Source of the DNA: Rikenellaceae bacterium
GTDB lineage: Bacteria > Bacteroidota > Bacteroidia > Bacteroidales > Rikenellaceae
Direction of reading: 5' to 3'
DNA: 64,000 bases
NCBI GenBank assembly: GCA_902363575.1
Contig: CABJAJ010000001.1
Location: 310,001-374,000 of the forward strand
Shown piece by piece: positions 48,161-57,802 of the stretch. The notes beneath the pieces are model-generated. The model did no database searches. It was not told the origin of the DNA and saw nothing but the letters and a program-made list of their open reading frames with translations. The translations under genes and the position numbers were made by a program. Positions within the stretch are counted from its first letter, which is position 1. Each line of letters starts with the position of its first letter.

Positions 48161-49867
48161 TCAGGAGAGCAGCAGCACGAGCACGACGCCCCAGATGATG
48201 AGCAGCGTGTTGCCGATGGCGTAGGTGATCGTATAGCCGAGCGAGGGGACGTTGCTCGAAATCGTGTCCTCGACGGCGCCGAGCGCGGCGGTCGTGGTGC
48301 GTGATCCCGCGATGCAGCCCAGGTTGAGGGCGTCGTTGAAGCGGAAGAGGAACTTGCCGATGAAAATACCCAGGATCAGGGGTACGGAGGTGGCTCCGGC
48401 GCCCACCAGAAAGAGGCTCCAGCCCACCTCGCGGAAACCCTGCACGAACGTCGGGCCGGTGGTGATCCCGACGATGGCGATGAAGGTGTTCAGTCCGATG
48501 TTGTTCATGAACCAGACCGTCGGCTCGGGGATGCCCCCGAGCGTGGGGCGGCGCGACCGCAGCCAGCCGCTCACCAGTCCGGCGATCAGCACGCCGCCGC
48601 TGACGGTCAGGCTCAGGGGGATGGCCCCGATTTTGGCCACGAGGATCCACCCGAAGATCAACCCGCCCAGGAAGATGCCCAGCCCGATCAGGGGGGCGCC
48701 GCTCGGGGTCATCGGCGGGTCGGCGAAGCCGATCTCGGCGGCGGCACGCCGCACGTCCTGCGGCAGCCCGACCAGCAGGATGCGGTCGCCCGCGTCGAGC
48801 AGGCTGTTCCCGTAAACGGGCATGGCAGCGCCGGCGCGCGTGACCGACCGGATGCCCACGCCGTGCATGTAGGGCTGGGCGAGCACCGAGCCGACGCTGC
48901 ACCCTTTCGCCCCCTTGCGATTGACCACTACCGGGAGGGTCATGATCGAGAAGTCGGTCAGGCGATCGTCCACGATCTCCTGTCCGATCCACTCCTCCTC
49001 CTCGATGACGTATTGGCGGCGGCCGCTCAGGACGATGCCGTCGCCGCTGCGGATGGCCATGCGCGGGGTCACCTCGTCGATCAGTCGTCCCCCACGGCAG
49101 ATGCGCTCCACGAAGATGCGCTTGCCCTCCCGCTGCATGCGCTGCTCGAATTCCCGCACGGTGCGTCTGCGGTCGAACCACGGATTGTCCACGCGGAAGG
49201 CCCGGAAGACGATTTCGCGGGCTGCCGGGTCGAAGCCGGGGCTGTTGCTCATGTCCTGTCCGAGTTTCGATTCCATCTCCCGGGCGGCGGCTTTGACCTT
49301 GTCCACGCCCCCGAGCAGACGGGGCCCGAGCGTCCCGAGAATCCACGCCGAGCCTGCCGTGCCGAAGATGTAGGTCACGGCATAGCAGACCGGCATGGCG
49401 CTCAGGTCCATGTCGGCACCTTCGGGGAGCTGGCGGATGGTGTCGGTAGCTACACCCAACACGGCCGACATGGTCTGCGAGCCGGCCAGCAGCCCCGCGG
49501 CCTGCGGGAGCGTGTAGTGCATCAGCTTGGAGAACATCCAGGCCGAGCCGAGACAGAGCAGACAGACCACCACGGCGAAGCCCACCTGCGGCAGGCCGTC
49601 CTTTTTGAGCCCCCGGAAAAACTGCGGCCCCACGGCATAGCCCACTGCGAAGAGGAACATCAGGAAGAAGAGGGTCTTGGCGGGTTCGGGCACTTCGATG
49701 CGGAACTGCCCGACGGCCACGCCGACCAGCAGCACGCTCGTGACGGTTCCCAGCGTGAAGCTGCGCCAGCGGAGCTTGCCGATCAGGAAGCCGACCGCGA
49801 CGGTGAAGAAGACGGCCAGCGTGGGATTGGAACGGATGAAAGAGACGAAATCGACGCCTGTGAACAT
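48161..49867 (-). CDS. AspT/YidE-family putative transporter (568 aa)
   Basis: Start at 49,867 (MFTGVDFVSFIRSNPTLAVF) chosen over an upstream ATG at 49,903. Aspartate-alanine exchanger family: two membrane halves (FLIGKLRWRSFTLG, AGLLAGSQTMSAVLGVATDT; IGLGIFLGGLIFGWI, AGSRTTTAALGAVEDTI) flank a cytosolic part with two RCK_C/TrkA_C-like domains (REFEQRMQREGKRIFVERI, GSVLAQPYMHGVGIRSVTR). Substrate unknown. Confidence 0.85.
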   Translation of the reverse strand: MFTGVDFVSFIRSNPTLAVFFTVAVGFLIGKLRWRSFTLGTVTSVLLVGVAVGQFRIEVPEPAKTLFFLMFLFAVGYAVGPQFFRGLKKDGLPQVGFAVVVCLLCLGSAWMFSKLMHYTLPQAAGLLAGSQTMSAVLGVATDTIRQLPEGADMDLSAMPVCYAVTYIFGTAGSAWILGTLGPRLLGGVDKVKAAAREMESKLGQDMSNSPGFDPAAREIVFRAFRVDNPWFDRRRTVREFEQRMQREGKRIFVERICRGGRLIDEVTPRMAIRSGDGIVLSGRRQYVIEEEEWIGQEIVDDRLTDFSIMTLPVVVNRKGAKGCSVGSVLAQPYMHGVGIRSVTRAGAAMPVYGNSLLDAGDRILLVGLPQDVRRAAAEIGFADPPMTPSGAPLIGLGIFLGGLIFGWILVAKIGAIPLSLTVSGGVLIAGLVSGWLRSRRPTLGGIPEPTVWFMNNIGLNTFIAIVGITTGPTFVQGFREVGWSLFLVGAGATSVPLILGIFIGKFLFRFNDALNLGCIAGSRTTTAALGAVEDTISSNVPSLGYTITYAIGNTLLIIWGVVLVLLLS

Positions 49868-49973
49868 GGTGCAAACGGTTTGGTTCGCTCCGAAGCAAGG
49901 CAAACCGTGTGCCGGAGCCGCCGCAGAACGGCGCAGGCTGCTGCGAGCGGCTCGCAGAGGGGTGCTCCTCCGG

Positions 49974-50525
49974 TTATTCGGGACGGAAGAGGTCGATTTC
50001 GCCCCGTTCGACCTTGCCGTAGAGGTCGGCCAGCTCGGCCACCACGGGGGAGATCAGCTCGACCACGTCGCCGACGGCGCTCTTGTCGCCTTCGCCCTTG
50101 ATGCGGTAGAGCATGGCGGCGTAGAGGGCGCGGAAACAGAGCTCCGTATCGCTGGTCTCCTTGCCCAGCACGGCCCGCAGACGGGGCAGCTCCGGGGCCA
50201 GACGTGCGAAAGCGGCGCGGTAGCGCCGGCCGGCGGGGAGCTGCTGCAACTGCAAATGCAGGTTGTGCAGGTCGGCGATCAGGTGGAGCGTGTGATCCAG
50301 GTGTCCCTGCTCCTCCTTCCCCTCCTGCCGCAGCAGGTCGGCGAGCTCCATGTACCATTGCAGATAGACGAGCTGCTGCTCTTCCCCGAGGTTGCGGGGT
50401 GCCACGAGCTGGGAAAAAACCGCTTCGGGGCTGAACTGCAGCGCCCGCAGCAGGTCTTCGATCTGCCAGAGGTAGAGGATGTATTCGGCGACGTTTTCGC
50501 GTCGTTTGGCTTGGGCGATATCCAT
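49974..50525 (-). CDS. DUF4924-like protein (183 aa)
   Basis: MDIAQAKRRENVAEYILYLW, YLQWYMELADLLRQEGK, LHLIADLHNLHLQLQQLPAG and YAAMLYRIKGEGDKS form the pattern of a helical Bacteroidetes-only family (DUF4924, to my recollection). Soluble; function unknown. 11 nt upstream lies the stop of pit, so likely co-transcribed. Confidence 0.75.
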   Translation of the reverse strand: MDIAQAKRRENVAEYILYLWQIEDLLRALQFSPEAVFSQLVAPRNLGEEQQLVYLQWYMELADLLRQEGKEEQGHLDHTLHLIADLHNLHLQLQQLPAGRRYRAAFARLAPELPRLRAVLGKETSDTELCFRALYAAMLYRIKGEGDKSAVGDVVELISPVVAELADLYGKVERGEIDLFRPE

Positions 50526-50536
50526 GATGGGGGTGT

Positions 50537-52768
50537 TTATTTGGTCAGGCTGAGCCAGTCGGTCGTCTGGCCTTTGTGGTCGAGGAAATAGCGCTGCGAC
50601 TTGAGCAGGTTACGCGATTGCAGCACCATCGATTTGGTTTCGTTGAGGATCGTCAGGTAGAGCATCGAGGCCTTGGTGCCCGACCGCCCGGCGTTGATGC
50701 GCGTGAGTTCCGATTTGATGGCCTCGGCGATTGACTCGAACAGGCGGTCGCGCAGCTCGAGCACCATGTCGATGTCCGTGAAGTCGCCCGTGCGCAACAT
50801 GAGGTTGATATGGCGGTAGATGCTCTCGACTTCGTCGTTGATGTGCATGAGGTCTTCGGTCTGTTCGCGCGAGAGTCCCTCGTGGTTGTTGTCGATATGC
50901 TCGAAGGCCGGGCGGGTGATGTGCATGAGCGCCTTGGTCATTTCGTTGAGGTAATCGACCACCTGCACGTAATAGTGCGCCGTGTCCACGTCGCCGCTCT
51001 GGAGCTTTCTCAGCGTCGGCAGCAGGGTGTATTTCCGTTCGCGGGACTGGTAGAACAGGTCGTTCGACTCCTTGACCATCTCGCGCAGCACCTTGCGGTT
51101 CTCCTTGAACACGGCGATCAGCGTGCGGTCGTAGATGCGCGTGGCGCTCTCCATCGTGCGCCCGACCTCTTCGGTCAGGCTGCGGATGATGTCGTCGGCC
51201 GTCTGGGGCTTATGGGCCTGCTCGCCTTTTGCCGAGGGCTTGCGGCGCAGGTTGCTGCGCACGAGCATCCACCCGCTCAGCAGGGTGACCACTGCGAAGG
51301 CGACGGTTCCGCCGTAGATCAGCACCAGCCCCACTACGAAAGCGATCAGAAAACCGCCGAGCGCCGTGATGAACCACCCCGCAACGACGGTCATCACGCC
51401 CGAAATGCGGTAAACGGCGCTTTCGCGTCCCCAGGCGCGGTCGGCCAGCGACGAACCCATGGCCACCATAAAGCAGACGTAGGTGGTCGAAAGGGGCAGC
51501 TTGAGCGAGGTGGCGATCGAGATCAGCAAGGCCGAAGTGGTGAGGTTCACCGTGGCGCGGATCATGTCGTAGGGGGCGCCGCTGTGCTCGACGTCCTCGT
51601 ATTCAAACCGGCGGCCGATGGCTTCGCGCACACGCCGGGGCACGACACGCTCGATGCCCGCGTTGATCCCCAGGGCGGCCCGCACGATCGTGCGGGAGAT
51701 GAACGACGAGCCGTACTGCTGCTCCGCCTCGTCGCGCTGCGAAGAGAGCGAGATTTCGGTTTCAGTGACGTGCATCGCCTTTTTGGAGGTCCACAGCGTG
51801 AGAATCATAATCAGTCCGGCGCCCAGCAGCACCAGAAAATTGGCCGGCACGTTCTCGTTGAGTCCCTCCATCAGCAGGTCGGTGGTGCCCGCTTCGCGGG
51901 CGATGTGGTAGGCGTCGAAACCGGCGACGGGGACGCCGATGAAGTTCACCAGGTCGTTTCCGGCGAACGCCAGCGCCAGGGCGAAGGTGCCGGCGAGGAT
52001 CGTGACGCGCAGAATATTGATTTTCAACTTCTGCACGGCCAGCAACAGCAGGCTGCAAACCGCCCAGCAGATGGTCAGCGCGAGCGGTAGGTGGCTGTCC
52101 ACCAGCCGGATGAAGTCGTGTCCCTCGAGGATGTTCCTGAGCCCTTTGAACAGGGCGAAATAGACGATGGCCGTGAGCGAGGCGCCGCACCAGAAGGCTC
52201 CGAAGCGGCTGAAAACCCGCGTGTAGCGGAACGAGAAGATCAGCCGCGAGACATACATGACCGCCGTGCCGCAGGTGAAGGCGATCACCACCGACAGCAG
52301 AATCGCCGAGACGATGCCCAGCGCCCGCGAGGTGTTGATGTATTCGCCCATTTCATGTCCGGCATCTGTGCTCCCGGTGATTTTATACACGGTCACGGCG
52401 ATGGCCGCGCCCAGCAGACAGAAGACCAGCGAAACGGTCGTGGAGGTCGGCAGCCCCCACGAATTGTAGAGGTCGAGCAGGATGATGTTGGCGAACATCA
52501 CCCCCAGGTAGAGCATCATCACCTCGTGGAAGGTGAAGAGCCCGGGGTTAAACATGCCGTTTCGCGCGACCTCCATCATGCCGCTCGAGGTGACCACGCC
52601 TACTAGGATGCCGACCGAAGCGACCAGCAGGATCATCCGCATCGAAGCGGCCCGGGAACCGATGGCCGAATTGAGGAAATTCACGGCGTCGTTGGTGACG
52701 CCCACGAAGAGTCCCGAGACGGCCAGGATGGCCAGGATGACAATGATGATCGTGTAGATTTCGCTCAT
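50537..52768 (-). CDS. pit: PiT-family inorganic phosphate transporter with C-terminal regulatory domain (743 aa)
   Basis: Membrane part with duplicated PiT signatures: GVTNDAVNFLNSAIGSRAAS and GNDLVNFIGVPVAGFDAYHI; SWGLPTSTTVSLVFCLLGAA and KLPLSTTYVCFMVAMGSSLA. The C-terminal ~220 residues are a helical, PhoU/DUF47-like domain (KENRKVLREMVKESNDLFYQ). Imports phosphate with Na+ or H+. A -7 box TACCTTTG lies at 52,936-52,943 (minus). Confidence 0.9.
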   Translation of the reverse strand: MSEIYTIIIVILAILAVSGLFVGVTNDAVNFLNSAIGSRAASMRMILLVASVGILVGVVTSSGMMEVARNGMFNPGLFTFHEVMMLYLGVMFANIILLDLYNSWGLPTSTTVSLVFCLLGAAIAVTVYKITGSTDAGHEMGEYINTSRALGIVSAILLSVVIAFTCGTAVMYVSRLIFSFRYTRVFSRFGAFWCGASLTAIVYFALFKGLRNILEGHDFIRLVDSHLPLALTICWAVCSLLLLAVQKLKINILRVTILAGTFALALAFAGNDLVNFIGVPVAGFDAYHIAREAGTTDLLMEGLNENVPANFLVLLGAGLIMILTLWTSKKAMHVTETEISLSSQRDEAEQQYGSSFISRTIVRAALGINAGIERVVPRRVREAIGRRFEYEDVEHSGAPYDMIRATVNLTTSALLISIATSLKLPLSTTYVCFMVAMGSSLADRAWGRESAVYRISGVMTVVAGWFITALGGFLIAFVVGLVLIYGGTVAFAVVTLLSGWMLVRSNLRRKPSAKGEQAHKPQTADDIIRSLTEEVGRTMESATRIYDRTLIAVFKENRKVLREMVKESNDLFYQSRERKYTLLPTLRKLQSGDVDTAHYYVQVVDYLNEMTKALMHITRPAFEHIDNNHEGLSREQTEDLMHINDEVESIYRHINLMLRTGDFTDIDMVLELRDRLFESIAEAIKSELTRINAGRSGTKASMLYLTILNETKSMVLQSRNLLKSQRYFLDHKGQTTDWLSLTK

Positions 52769-52935
52769 GACGCTTATTCAAGGAGGATGGGTTGCCGGCG
52801 GAGTGAGAGGCCGGACGGCACGTCCGCACCCTGCGGAAGCGCTCCGCTGCGGCCGGGAAAACGAATCCGCCCCGGCTTTGCGTCCGGGCGGCGGTCGCTA
52901 TGCGGATATGTGGAACTTTCCGGCATTTTGCATGA

Positions 52936-52943
52936 CAAAGGTA
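52936..52943 (-). promoter_or_regulatory. Promoter -7 box of pit
   Basis: Minus-strand TACCTTTG, giving a 5' UTR of about 160 nt. No clear -33 box. The remainder of 52,769-53,073 is non-coding; I see no further feature in it. Confidence 0.5.
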
Positions 52944-53073
52944 TCATCAAAATCTGTGCGAAGCACTTCCGAAATCCATTTTTAACATTAAAATAACATA
53001 CCCGCGGGACGCTGCGAAAGCGGCAAGGCCGCCCCGGATTCGGAGCGGCCTTGCGATGCGTGCAGCACGCTTG

Positions 53074-54339
53074 TCAGCGGATGACCGTAACGCGGTTGGT
53101 CGAAGGCGTGCGGAACGGGGACTTCGAGGAACCGTAGCCTTTGTAGTTGAGCTGCTCGGGCTTGACCCCTTTCGATACCAGGTAGTTGTAAACGTTTCTG
53201 GCCCGGTTTTCGGCAACGCGCTTGTTGCCGGCCTTGCTGCCCGTGTTGGCATCGGCGTGGCCCTCGATCAGATAGACCTTCTCGGACGGACCGTTCTTGA
53301 TCTGCTCGGCGATGATGTCCAGACGGACTTTCTCCTTGTCGTTGAGCTGCGAGCTGCTGTATCCGAAGAACGTCACGCCCTTGCTCGTGAGGTAGATTTC
53401 GCTCGTGTAATCCTCGCCGTCGAGCTGGTCGGCCGGGCGGGCGGGGGCGTACATGGCCGTTTTGGCTGCCTTCTCGGCACGGGCGTTGGCCGCCTGTGCT
53501 TCGGCTTTCGCGCGGTTGGCTTCGGCGCGGGCGTTGTTCAGGTCGCTGGCCAGGCGGGCATTGGCATCCTGTGCGTCGCTGATCGCCTGATCGCGGACCT
53601 CGACGGCCTGCTGGTACACCATGATATCCTCCACGGTGTAGGGCGAAGCCTTCTTGAACGTGCGCTGGTTGAAACGGTAGGTCACGCCCGCCTGTGCTGT
53701 AAGCATCAGGGCGTACGAACCGCCGCGGGCTACGGGAAGCGATTTCTGGGGACCGCCGATGGCCTGCAACTCGAGCGTGATGTCGAGGCACTTGCAAACC
53801 CGGAATTTGTTGAGCAGGCCGACGTTGAATGCGAACATCTGGCTGGTGGATTTGCCGTATTTCGTGTGGAAGTCGTCGGTGAAGCCGCTGGGCAGGTAAC
53901 CGAATCCGGCGTAGGGCACCGCATAATAAACGCGGTCATCGCGGTAGCCGCCGATCCAGTTCGAGAGGTTTACCATTCCGTCCACATGGAGGAACAGGTA
54001 GGGCCATTTGACCTTTTCATGGGTGCCGTCGGACACGTTGGAAAATTTACCGCCCTGAAGACCCAGACGGGCGCCGAAAACGGGATGAATCCACTTGGTT
54101 ACGGAGAAACCTGCGGTGAAACCGATCCGGTCTCCGTAGGATCCCGCGTTGTTGCGACTGATGAAAGCCGAGCCGGCGCCGGCGCTTGCCGAGATCTCCC
54201 AGTTATCCCAAAAACCGTTCGTCTCGAAGCCGGCGATACTTTTTTTCTTTTCCTGCGGCTGAGGCACAGCGGTTTCCGTCTGAGCCCAAACCGAGGTCGC
54301 AAACAACATGCATGCGAGCGAAAGGAATAAATTTCTCAT
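53074..54339 (-). CDS. OmpA-family outer-membrane protein (421 aa)
   Basis: Signal peptide (MRNLFLSLACMLFATSVWAQ), a beta-barrel-like N-terminal part (~40-225), a coiled-coil Ala-rich linker (~230-300, DANARLASDLNNARAEANRA) and a C-terminal OmpA/MotB peptidoglycan-binding domain (VYLIEGHADANTGSKAGNKR, VAENRARNVYNYLVSKGV). Anchors outer membrane to peptidoglycan; likely abundant. Promoter box TACTTTTG at 54,392-54,399. Confidence 0.93.
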   Translation of the reverse strand: MRNLFLSLACMLFATSVWAQTETAVPQPQEKKKSIAGFETNGFWDNWEISASAGAGSAFISRNNAGSYGDRIGFTAGFSVTKWIHPVFGARLGLQGGKFSNVSDGTHEKVKWPYLFLHVDGMVNLSNWIGGYRDDRVYYAVPYAGFGYLPSGFTDDFHTKYGKSTSQMFAFNVGLLNKFRVCKCLDITLELQAIGGPQKSLPVARGGSYALMLTAQAGVTYRFNQRTFKKASPYTVEDIMVYQQAVEVRDQAISDAQDANARLASDLNNARAEANRAKAEAQAANARAEKAAKTAMYAPARPADQLDGEDYTSEIYLTSKGVTFFGYSSSQLNDKEKVRLDIIAEQIKNGPSEKVYLIEGHADANTGSKAGNKRVAENRARNVYNYLVSKGVKPEQLNYKGYGSSKSPFRTPSTNRVTVIR

Positions 54340-54391
54340 AAAAATGCAGTTTTACTCTTTTATACCTTTGATTGATAGAACGTCACTGCAA

Positions 54392-54399
54392 CAAAAGTA
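54392..54399 (-). promoter_or_regulatory. Promoter -7 box of ompA-like gene
   Basis: Minus-strand TACTTTTG, about 52 nt upstream of the start codon. Confidence 0.6.
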
Positions 54400-54480
54400 C
54401 AAATAATTCGATTATTTGCATGCTGTATCGCAAAAAAAATACCAACACGGCCGAATATATCTCTCCCGAAGGGGAAAATA

Positions 54481-54510
54481 TTCAGTCCGCGCTGCCATGC
54501 GCGGACTGAA
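54481..54510 (-). terminator. Terminator of nrdJ
   Basis: TTCAGTCCGCGC-TGCCAT-GCGCGGACTGAA, perfect 12-bp stem, followed on the minus strand by an AT-rich tract with TTTT. Confidence 0.82.
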
Positions 54511-54592
54511 AGGTCAGGTGTTCAGGCATCGGGGCGCTTTGCTGTCGCCGTCCCGTTGGAATCGTATGCAAGAGGTCGTGCCCGTGCGGGCG

Positions 54593-57142
54593 TCAGCCGC
54601 ATTTGGAGTAGCCGCAGGACATGCACGTCAGGCATCCGTTCTGGTAGGCCATTGTCTCCTGTCCGCAGCTCGGGCATTTTCCCTTGGAGCGGGTGCCGTC
54701 GGTGATGTACTGCTTGAGCGCACGCTCCACGCCGGTTTTCCAGGTGTTGATCGAAGCGCTGTTCAGGTGGAGGGACTCGATGAGCGAAACCACGTTTTCG
54801 ATCGGCATGCCGTGGCGGAGCACCCCGGAGATCAGCTTGGCATAGTTCCAGAACTCCTCGTCGAACAGGCGCGAAATGCCGCCGATCGTATTGGTGTAGC
54901 CGTACCGGTCGGTATATTGGAAATCATAACGTTTGGTCCCGTCGGCTTCGCGCACCTTGATAATATAACCTTTGTCGATTTTGCGGGGGATGTACATGGC
55001 ATCCTCCTCGATCTTGCCCGTGAATATTTCGTACGGACGCCCCTCCTGCAACCCGACGAAAGCGATCCAGTCCTCGTTGCCGTTCTTAAAGCGGACGATG
55101 TCGGCCGGAATCGATTTGGGGCGTTTCATGGTCGCGGAGGATTGGTCCGCATCGGAGTGCGTCTTCTTTTTCTTTTCGAGCAGCACGCCGTCGCGGCAGC
55201 CGTCGCGGTAAACGGTCACCCCTTTGCAGCCGACCTCCCAGGCCGTGCGGTAAACCTCGGCGACGAGGGCTTCGGAGACGTCGTTCGGCAGATTGACCGT
55301 CACCGAGATCGAGTGATCGACCCATTTCTGGATCGCCCCCTGCATCTTGACCTTGGCCACCCAGTCGATGTCGTTGGCCGTGGCCCGGTGGTAGGGCGAG
55401 GCGGCCACCCACTCTTCCAGCTCCTCGTCGGAGATGGTTTGCAGGCGGGTGGTGTCGTAGCCGTTGGCTGCGAGCCAGCGCACGAAGTTGTGGTGATAGA
55501 CGTTGTATTCCTGGAATTTCTCGCCGGTCTCGTCGATGAAATCCACGTGGGTGTCCTGATCCGAAGGGTTGATCTTGCGACGGCGTTTATAGACGGTGCG
55601 GAATACCGGCTCGATGCCCGAGGTGGTCTGCGACATGAGCGAGGTGGTGCCCGTCGGGGCGATGGTGAGCATGGCGATGTTGCGGCGGCCGTCGCGCACC
55701 ATGCGCTCGTAAAGCGCGGGGTCGGCTTCGCGGATGCGGGCGATCATCGGATTGTCCTGCTCTCTGCGCGCGTCGTAAACGGGGAAGGCTCCCCGTTCGG
55801 CGGCCATGCCGACCGATGCGCCGTAGGCCGCCAGTGCGAGCGTCTTCTGCACTTCGACCGCGAAAGCGATCGCCTCGTCGGTGCCGTAACGCAGCCCCAG
55901 GGCAGCCAGCATATCGCCCTCGGCGGTGATGCCCAGTCCCGTGCGCCTTCCTTTCTGAGCCATCGTGCGGATCTTCTTCCACAGTTCCAGCTCCACGCGG
56001 CGGATGTCCTCGTCCTCCGGATCGTCGGCGATCTTGCGGACGATCTGTTCGACTTTCTCCAGCTCCAGGTCGATGATATCGTCCATCATGCGCATGGCCT
56101 TGTCCACGTGCGTGCGGAACTTGTCGAAATCGAATTTCGCCTCCGGGGTGAATGGATCGTTCACGTAGCTCAGCAGGTTGATGGCCAGCAGACGGCACGA
56201 ATCGTAGGGGCAGAGCGGGATTTCGCCGCAGGGATTGGTGGCTACCGTGGTGAATCCCTCGTCGGCGTAGCAGTCGGGGACGCTTTCGCGGATGATCGTG
56301 TCCCAGAACATGACCCCCGGCTCGGCCGTTTTCCAGGCGTTGTGGATGATCTTGTTCCAGAGCTTGCGGGCGTCGATCTCCTGCCGGTACATGGGGTGAT
56401 CGGAGCGGATGGGGAATTGCTGCACGTATTTTCCGCCCTCCTGCACCGCCCGCATGAACTCGTCGTCGATTTTCACCGAGACGTTGGCTCCCGTCACTTT
56501 CGAGGTATCGACCTTGGCGTCGATGAAGCGTTCGGCGTCGGGGTGTTTGATCGACAGGGTGAGCATGAGCGCCCCGCGGCGTCCGTCCTGCGCCACCTCG
56601 CGCGTGGAGTTGGAGTAGCGTTCCATGAAGGGGACGATACCCGTCGAGGAGAGGGCCGAGTTGAGCACCGGGCTGCCCGTGGGTCGGATGTGCGAAAGGT
56701 CGTGACCCACGCCTCCGCGCCGCTTCATCAACTGCACCTGCTCCTCGTCCATGCGGAAGATGCCGCCATAGGAGTCGGCCGGATTCTTGTGCCCGATCAC
56801 GAAGCAGTTCGAGAGCGAGGCGACCTGGAAGTTGTTGCCGATGCCGGTCATGGGCCCTCCCTGGGGGATGACGTAACGGAAATGGTCGAGCAGGTCGAAG
56901 ATCTCCTGCCGCGACATCGGATTGGGGTATTTTTTTTCGATGCGCTCGATCTCCGCGGCGATGCGTTCGTGCATCTCGCGCGGCGTCTTTTCGTAAATGT
57001 GTCCGAATGAATCTTTCAGGGCGTACTTGCTGACCCAGACGGTGGCTGCCAGATCGTCGCCGTCGAAGTACTGCTTCGAGGCCTCGACCGCCTCGTTATA
57101 GCTTACCTCGCGGGGCTGCGTGGGTGTGGTGGTTTTTGACAT
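54593..57142 (-). CDS. nrdJ: Adenosylcobalamin-dependent (class II) ribonucleoside-diphosphate reductase (849 aa)
   Basis: Ribonucleotide reductase class II: SLSNCFVIGHKNPADSYGGI (first redox Cys), MKRRGGVGHDLSHIRPTGSP, NPCGEIPLCPYDSCRLLAIN (thiyl radical region with N-C-E), TIAPTGTTSLMSQTTSGIEP. The C-terminus has a zinc-ribbon/redox tail (KCPSCGQETMAYQNGCLTCM, CGYSKC). Makes dNTPs using coenzyme B12, usable with or without oxygen. Monocistronic. Confidence 0.95.
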   Translation of the reverse strand: MSKTTTPTQPREVSYNEAVEASKQYFDGDDLAATVWVSKYALKDSFGHIYEKTPREMHERIAAEIERIEKKYPNPMSRQEIFDLLDHFRYVIPQGGPMTGIGNNFQVASLSNCFVIGHKNPADSYGGIFRMDEEQVQLMKRRGGVGHDLSHIRPTGSPVLNSALSSTGIVPFMERYSNSTREVAQDGRRGALMLTLSIKHPDAERFIDAKVDTSKVTGANVSVKIDDEFMRAVQEGGKYVQQFPIRSDHPMYRQEIDARKLWNKIIHNAWKTAEPGVMFWDTIIRESVPDCYADEGFTTVATNPCGEIPLCPYDSCRLLAINLLSYVNDPFTPEAKFDFDKFRTHVDKAMRMMDDIIDLELEKVEQIVRKIADDPEDEDIRRVELELWKKIRTMAQKGRRTGLGITAEGDMLAALGLRYGTDEAIAFAVEVQKTLALAAYGASVGMAAERGAFPVYDARREQDNPMIARIREADPALYERMVRDGRRNIAMLTIAPTGTTSLMSQTTSGIEPVFRTVYKRRRKINPSDQDTHVDFIDETGEKFQEYNVYHHNFVRWLAANGYDTTRLQTISDEELEEWVAASPYHRATANDIDWVAKVKMQGAIQKWVDHSISVTVNLPNDVSEALVAEVYRTAWEVGCKGVTVYRDGCRDGVLLEKKKKTHSDADQSSATMKRPKSIPADIVRFKNGNEDWIAFVGLQEGRPYEIFTGKIEEDAMYIPRKIDKGYIIKVREADGTKRYDFQYTDRYGYTNTIGGISRLFDEEFWNYAKLISGVLRHGMPIENVVSLIESLHLNSASINTWKTGVERALKQYITDGTRSKGKCPSCGQETMAYQNGCLTCMSCGYSKCG

Positions 57143-57277
57143 ATTTCGTTTCTGTTTTTCGGTCGCGGCGGCGGAGCGGGCCGGAGCCTGCGTGCGGTCT
57201 TACAAAATTGAGGCTTTTTTTCGGCGCGGACGACTTTTTGCGGCTCAATTTATTCACAAGTTATTTACAAAAGCAAC

Positions 57278-57311
57278 AAAACCGCGTCACGCTTTATTGT
57301 GACGCGGTTTT
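57278..57311 (-). terminator. Terminator of ridA
   Basis: AAAACCGCGTCAC (57,278-57,290) pairs perfectly with GTGACGCGGTTTT (57,299-57,311). Confidence 0.88.
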
Positions 57312-57344
57312 GCAGCCGGCGGACGAGCTTTTCGCCGGAGCGGT

Positions 57345-57719
57345 TCACTTGACAGCCACGGCGTCGATCTCGACCAGCGCCCCCATCGGCAGGCGGGCTA
57401 CCTGGTAGCACATGCGTGCGGGCATATCTTTTGTAAAGCATTCGGCATAGACGGCGTTCATGGCACCGAAGTCGGCGATGTCCTGCAACAGCACGGTGGT
57501 CTTTACCACGTCGGCATAGTCGTAGCCGGCCTCGCGCAGGATATGCCCCAGGTTGCGGAGCGACTGGCGGGTTTGCTCCTCGACCCCTTCGGGCATGCGG
57601 CCCGTGGCGGCGTCGATGGGCAGCTGCCCCGAAACATAGAGGGTTGCGTCGGCCTGAACGGCCTGGGAGTAGGGCCCCACGGCTTTGGGCGCAGCGGGAG
57701 ATGCGATGATTTTTTTCAT
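57345..57719 (-). CDS. ridA: RidA-family reactive imine deaminase (124 aa)
   Basis: MKKIIASPAAPKAVGPYSQA, TLYVSGQLPIDAATGRMPEG, EEQTRQSLRNLGHILREAGY, MPARMCYQVARLPMGALVEI: a complete Rid/YjgF protein with the active-site Arg in PARMCYQV and terminal EIDAVAVK. Hydrolyses 2-iminobutanoate/2-iminopropanoate formed by PLP enzymes. Monocistronic, divergent from the META gene. Confidence 0.95.
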   Translation of the reverse strand: MKKIIASPAAPKAVGPYSQAVQADATLYVSGQLPIDAATGRMPEGVEEQTRQSLRNLGHILREAGYDYADVVKTTVLLQDIADFGAMNAVYAECFTKDMPARMCYQVARLPMGALVEIDAVAVK

Positions 57720-57744
57720 GGTGCGTGACGATTTTAGGTTTGTG

Positions 57745-57772
57745 CAAAGTTACGATTTATTGGCTATCTTTG
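57745..57772. promoter_or_regulatory. Divergent promoters ridA / META gene
   Basis: Minus-strand TAACTTTG (57,745-57,752) for ridA and plus-strand TATCTTTG (57,765-57,772) for the META lipoprotein gene, 12 nt apart, so the two promoters probably interfere. Confidence 0.6.
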
Positions 57773-57802
57773 CACGCAACGGAAAATTTTTAGGATAGAC
57801 AA

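Noticed and set aside
46572..49898. 1,108-aa fusion of AspT-like and MFS proteins
   Set aside because: The first half is a shadow frame of the AspT-family gene; the MFS protein starts cleanly at 48,119.
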